Assembly (NCBI GenBank): GCA_021803025.1
Contig: JAJZQV010000005.1
Coordinates: 1 to 60,565 of the forward strand
DNA length: 60,565 bases
Source of the DNA: Actinomycetes bacterium
GTDB taxonomy: Bacteria > Actinomycetota > Actinomycetes > Propionibacteriales > Propionibacteriaceae
Reading direction: 5' to 3'
Below are positions 57,637 through 60,565 of this stretch, piece by piece (the first letter of the stretch is position 1; every line of letters starts with the position of its first letter). Made by a program: the position numbers and the translations under genes. The notes under the pieces were generated by a model that worked only from the letters and a program-made list of their open reading frames with translations, did no database searches and was not told the DNA's origin.

Positions 57637-58581
57637 TCAGGCGTCGGGCCAGCCCGGGTACTCCGCCAGCCCCATGCCCACAGGCAGTCCCAGGGTCGAT
57701 GCGGCCACGAGGTCGTCCACGGCTGTGCTCAGGTCCGAGGCGACGCTCGCGACGACGACGGCCGCGGCCTCGGTCACGGCCTGCAGCAGCCGGGCGACGA
57801 GCGCGAGGGCTGCATCGTCCGTGGTGGTCGGGGGGACGGAGTACACCGGCGCGCCCGGCACGGGTGTCTGCGAGGCGGCTCTGCTGCGGGCCGTGAGCAC
57901 GTCCCGCTGCGCCTTGACGGCGAGGACCACACGGTTGAGACCGGCCCGTGCCGGGTGTGCCGTCGTGAGCCGGCCCAGGGCTGACTCGAGCCCGTACACG
58001 GCTTCGTGGTACCTGTCGAGGAGGTCGTCCGCCGCCGTTCTCCGGTCGAGGACCGCTACCTCGCGACGCGGGACGGCTTTGGTCACGGCGGACACCGCAG
58101 TGGTGAGCGCGCTCCGCGACTGGACCGCGGAGGCGGCCTGGGCCCCCCAGAAGGCGGCCAGGGGACCTGTGGTCCCCGTCGCCAGCGTGGCGTGGGCGTC
58201 GTGGAGCGTGGTCAGCGCACTGCCGGCCGCCGAGAGCCCCTGGTCCCGCGTCCCGGGCGCCTCGATCGTGGCGAACCCCACGGCTGCCGGTTCGCGGAGG
58301 AGAGGCTCGGCGGTCGTGAGGACCCCCTGGTGGAGGCGGTGCACCTCGGCGAGCAGCTGGAACCGCGGCGCGTCGGACCCTGCCCACGGCGCGCGGGCCA
58401 TGGCGGCGAGCAGGGCGGCGACCCCCGCCTCCAGACCGGCGAGGTGGTCGGCGCCGACCGGCGGGACAGGGGACGGCGGCGTGTCGACGGGTTGCGGTGT
58501 CCCCATGATGCGGGGGTCGCTGACCGAGCATCCCGCCGCCCCGAGCCCGAGCGCAGCGAGCAGCAGGGTCCGGCGATGCAT
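57637..58581 (-). CDS. DUF4439 ferritin-like lipoprotein
   Basis: The protein of about 314 residues has a lipoprotein signal with lipobox LGAAGC (Cys18 from this start). An Ala-rich, helical DUF4439 region occupies the C-terminal part (AADDLLDRYHEAVYGLESALG, AQRDVLTARSRAA). DUF4439 is predicted to be ferritin-like; its role is unknown. It is found next to rimP-nusA in many actinobacteria, which supports the call. TAGGTT lies 6 bases before the ATG at 58581. A GTG two codons earlier is possible. Confidence 0.82.
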   Translation of the reverse strand: MHRRTLLLAALGLGAAGCSVSDPRIMGTPQPVDTPPSPVPPVGADHLAGLEAGVAALLAAMARAPWAGSDAPRFQLLAEVHRLHQGVLTTAEPLLREPAAVGFATIEAPGTRDQGLSAAGSALTTLHDAHATLATGTTGPLAAFWGAQAASAVQSRSALTTAVSAVTKAVPRREVAVLDRRTAADDLLDRYHEAVYGLESALGRLTTAHPARAGLNRVVLAVKAQRDVLTARSRAASQTPVPGAPVYSVPPTTTDDAALALVARLLQAVTEAAAVVVASVASDLSTAVDDLVAASTLGLPVGMGLAEYPGWPDA

Positions 58582-58650
58582 GCCCACAACCTAGCGATCC
58601 TTGCCTATGCTGTTCGTCTACAACAGCTCGACCCAACCGGAGGACCGCAC

Positions 58651-59151
58651 ATGAATGTCGCCCGCCTGCGCGCGCTGCTGGAACCGGTCCTCGCCGACCG
58701 CGGTCTGGAGCTGGACGATCTCGTCGTGGTCGGAGCCGGCGCTCGCTCGGTTCTCCGCATCACGGTCGACGGCGACGGCCCGCAGGGCAAGGGCCCCCTG
58801 CTCGACGAGGTCGCCGACGCGACGAGAGCCGTGTCCGACGCGCTGGACGCCTCGGACGCGACGGGCACCCAGCCGTACGTCCTCGAGGTCAGCTCCCGGG
58901 GTGTCGGGGCTCCGCTGGCGAAGCCGGCCCACTGGCGCCGGAACGCCGGCAGGCTCGTCGCCGTGACCCGTACGGACGGGACCAAGGTGACCGGACGCAT
59001 CGCCGCGACGACCGACACCGAGGCCACGCTCACCGTGGAGGGTTCCCCCCAGGTCGTCCCGTACAGCGAGGTGAAGCGCGCCGCGGTCCAGGTGGAGCTC
59101 AACCGCCCCCATGACCCTGAGCTCGACGACGCGTTCGACAACGAGGAGTGA
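58651..59151 (+). CDS. rimP: Ribosome maturation factor RimP
   Basis: RimP assists 30S subunit maturation. The 166-residue protein shows the two-domain pattern: an N-terminal domain with [20 protein letters not shown] and [12 protein letters not shown], then a C-terminal Sm-like domain ([20 protein letters not shown]). The ATG follows GGAGGA. nusA starts one base after its stop, the standard rimP-nusA operon. Confidence 0.94.
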   Translation: MNVARLRALLEPVLADRGLELDDLVVVGAGARSVLRITVDGDGPQGKGPLLDEVADATRAVSDALDASDATGTQPYVLEVSSRGVGAPLAKPAHWRRNAGRLVAVTRTDGTKVTGRIAATTDTEATLTVEGSPQVVPYSEVKRAAVQVELNRPHDPELDDAFDNEE

Positions 59152-59152
59152 C

Positions 59153-60136
59153 ATGGACATCGATATGGCCGCGCTGCGGCAGCTCGAGGCCGACAAGGAC
59201 ATCCCCATGTCGGTCGTCATCGACGCGCTCGAGGACGCCCTGATCAACGCGTACCAGAAGACCGAGCACCACGCGAAGGGCGCTCGGGTCACCATCGACC
59301 GCAAGTCCGGCGCCGTGCATGTCCTCGCGCCCGAGCTCAACGAGGACGGGGAGAAGGTCGGCGAGTACGACGACACGCCGACCGACTTCGGCCGCATCGC
59401 TGCCGCGACCGCGCGCCAGATCGTCATGCAGCGGCTGCGGGAGGCGGAGGACGAGCAGAAGTACGGCCACTTCGCCGCGACCGAGGGGGACATCCTCCTC
59501 GGCGTCGTCCAGCAGGACAGGCACAGCCCCACGGTGCGCGTGGACCTCGGCAAGGTCGAGGCGATCCTGCCGCAGGCCGAGCAGGTTCCGGGGGAGGACT
59601 ACAGCCACGGGCGACGCCTCCGCGTGTACGTGGTCGCCGTGCGGCGCGAGCTGCGCGGGCTGCAGGTCGTCGTCTCCCGTACCCACCCCGGTCTCGTCGA
59701 GAAGCTCTTCAAGCTCGAGGTCCCCGAGATCGAGCAGGGGATCGTCGAGATCAAGTCGATCGCCCGCGAGGCCGGACACCGGACGAAGCTGGCGGTACAC
59801 AGCACCAACCCCGACGTGTCGGCGAAGGGTGCGTGCATCGGGCCCATGGGGCAGCGCGTCCGCGCCGTCATGCACGAGCTGAGCGACGAGAAGATCGACA
59901 TCGTCGACTGGTCCGAGGACCCTGTGAAGTTCGTCGCGTCCGCCCTGTCGCCCGCGCGCGTGTCGAGCGTCGAGATCGTCGACCCGCTGGCCAAGTCGGC
60001 GAGGGTCGTCGTCCCCGACTACCAGCTCAGCCTCGCGATCGGCCGGGAGGGGCAGAACGCACGGCTCGCAGCCCGCCTCACGGGCTGGCGCATCGACATC
60101 CGCCCCGACGTCGCGGTGGGGGAGAGCCACTCCTGA
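59153..60136 (+). CDS. nusA: Transcription termination/antitermination factor NusA
   Basis: NusA binds RNA polymerase and RNA to control pausing and termination. The 327-residue protein has the N-terminal polymerase-binding domain (about 1-115), an S1 domain (about 118-185), and two KH domains including [15 protein letters not shown] and [20 protein letters not shown]. The length is normal for actinobacteria, which lack the C-terminal acidic repeats. The ATG at 59153 follows GAGGAG. Confidence 0.96.
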   Translation: MDIDMAALRQLEADKDIPMSVVIDALEDALINAYQKTEHHAKGARVTIDRKSGAVHVLAPELNEDGEKVGEYDDTPTDFGRIAAATARQIVMQRLREAEDEQKYGHFAATEGDILLGVVQQDRHSPTVRVDLGKVEAILPQAEQVPGEDYSHGRRLRVYVVAVRRELRGLQVVVSRTHPGLVEKLFKLEVPEIEQGIVEIKSIAREAGHRTKLAVHSTNPDVSAKGACIGPMGQRVRAVMHELSDEKIDIVDWSEDPVKFVASALSPARVSSVEIVDPLAKSARVVVPDYQLSLAIGREGQNARLAARLTGWRIDIRPDVAVGESHS

Positions 60137-60168
60137 CACGTACGAGGCGGAGTCGGTACGGTGAGGGC

Positions 60169-60435
60169 GTGTCCCTTCCGGAACGGACCTGCGTCGGCTG
60201 CCGTGTGCGAGCGCCGATGACGGACCTGGTCCGCGTCGTGGCCGCCGACGCCGGCGTCCAGGTCGACGCCCGTCATCGGCTGCCCGGCCGGGGCGCCTGG
60301 GTCCACCCGCGCCGCAGCTGCATCGAGACCGCCACGCGGCGCAAGGCGTGGGCGCGGGCGCTGAGGGCGCCCGGAATCGTGGCCGACGCCGAGGAGCTCT
60401 GCGCCCGCGTCGGATTTCTGGCAGGCGAGGAGTAG
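60169..60435 (+). CDS. YlxR/RnpM-family RNA-binding protein
   Basis: This 88-residue protein of the DUF448 family has the CVGCR motif near the N-terminus and [12 protein letters not shown] in the middle, both typical. It sits between nusA and infB as usual. In Bacillus the homologue RnpM modulates RNase P. TACGGT ends 6 bases before the GTG start, hinting at an internal leaderless promoter. Confidence 0.9.
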   Translation: MSLPERTCVGCRVRAPMTDLVRVVAADAGVQVDARHRLPGRGAWVHPRRSCIETATRRKAWARALRAPGIVADAEELCARVGFLAGEE

Positions 60436-60439
60436 GGCC

Positions 60440-60545
60440 TAGACTTGGCGCCTGACTGCCCGATCAGGCAGGTGACGACCAGAAAGTGGGCTAACGCTCA
60501 TGACCACTCGATGAGTACGCCGCAATGAGCAACACCACCAACTAA
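60440..60545 (+). promoter_or_regulatory. infB leader with three chained micro-ORFs
   Basis: A TAGACT element (60440-60445) is followed by a small hairpin (GCCTGA/TCAGGC, near 60450-60470). Three tiny ORFs follow, joined by ATGA overlaps: 60500-60514 (MTTR), 60511-60528 (MSTPQ) and 60525-60545 (MSNTTN). The infB start is not in the window, but gene order after nusA-ylxR points to it. A role in translational control is inferred. Confidence 0.5.
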
Positions 60546-60565
60546 CCGGTCCGACTGCGCTGAGC

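Noticed and set aside
60436-60565. Start of the infB coding region
   Set aside because: No long open frame or IF2 N-terminal sequence begins before the window ends; all ATGs here open only 4-6 codon frames.

Overview
The window is a high-GC, gene-dense chromosomal segment from an actinobacterium (Actinomycetota). Support comes from the SufR-type suf operon with an internal Rieske ferredoxin, the ctaA/ctaB/SURF1 set for an aa3-type oxidase, a MabA/InhA-like fabG-fabI pair, DUF3099 and DUF4439 proteins, a 13E12/DUF222 HNH gene, the rpsB-tsf-pyrH-frr-cdsA-rlmN and dxr-rseP-ispG-proS blocks, and frequent GTG starts. A divergent H+-pyrophosphatase and a phosphofructokinase with a PPi-type lysine suggest Propionibacteriales or a neighbouring order. 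The species cannot be fixed from sequence reading alone.

Layout. 1-7.2 kb (minus strand): 3'-truncated zwf, ctaB, ctaA, a lipoprotein L,D-transpeptidase and hppA. 7.4-13.9 kb (plus): sufR-sufB-sufD-ferredoxin-sufC-sufS-sufU-sufT, mostly joined by ATGA/GTGA overlaps, with a palindromic operator candidate in front. 14-23.9 kb: mixed genes (AEC transporter, YcaQ-type glycosylase, ABC-F ATPase, Nudix, lipoprotein, LysE exporter, RlmA, SURF1, DUF1697, phosphofructokinase), with a cluster of inverted repeats, a collapsed ABC exporter pseudogene and an MMPL remnant. 23.9-34.4 kb: 13E12 HNH gene with palindromic repeats, an old yellow enzyme, fabG-fabI, an ABC ATPase, an SBF transporter, a SPOUT methyltransferase, def, xerC and a double-M23 peptidase.

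34.5-50.3 kb is a core block: rpsB, tsf, pyrH, frr, cdsA and rlmN (translation, UMP kinase, phospholipid synthesis), then a ROK regulator, a LOG protein and a small unknown gene, then dxr, rseP, ispG, a GNAT protein, proS and a TSUP permease. 50.3-57.4 kb is an accessory island: a single-chain (type ISP-like) restriction-modification gene split by an IS1634/IS1549-like element flanked by about 88-bp direct repeats, followed by a probable DUF3800 fragment. 57.6-60.6 kb returns to core genes: DUF4439 lipoprotein, rimP, nusA, ylxR and the leader of infB, which carries three overlapping micro-ORFs.

The most notable signals are the long target duplication that split the restriction gene, palindromes that encode VPAGTS inside the HNH gene and recur in its upstream spacer, the chained micro-ORFs before infB, the divergent lipobox-bearing pyrophosphatase together with a hybrid phosphofructokinase active site, a repeat cluster before the ABC-F gene, many apparently leaderless genes, and a codon-boundary preference for GTAC.
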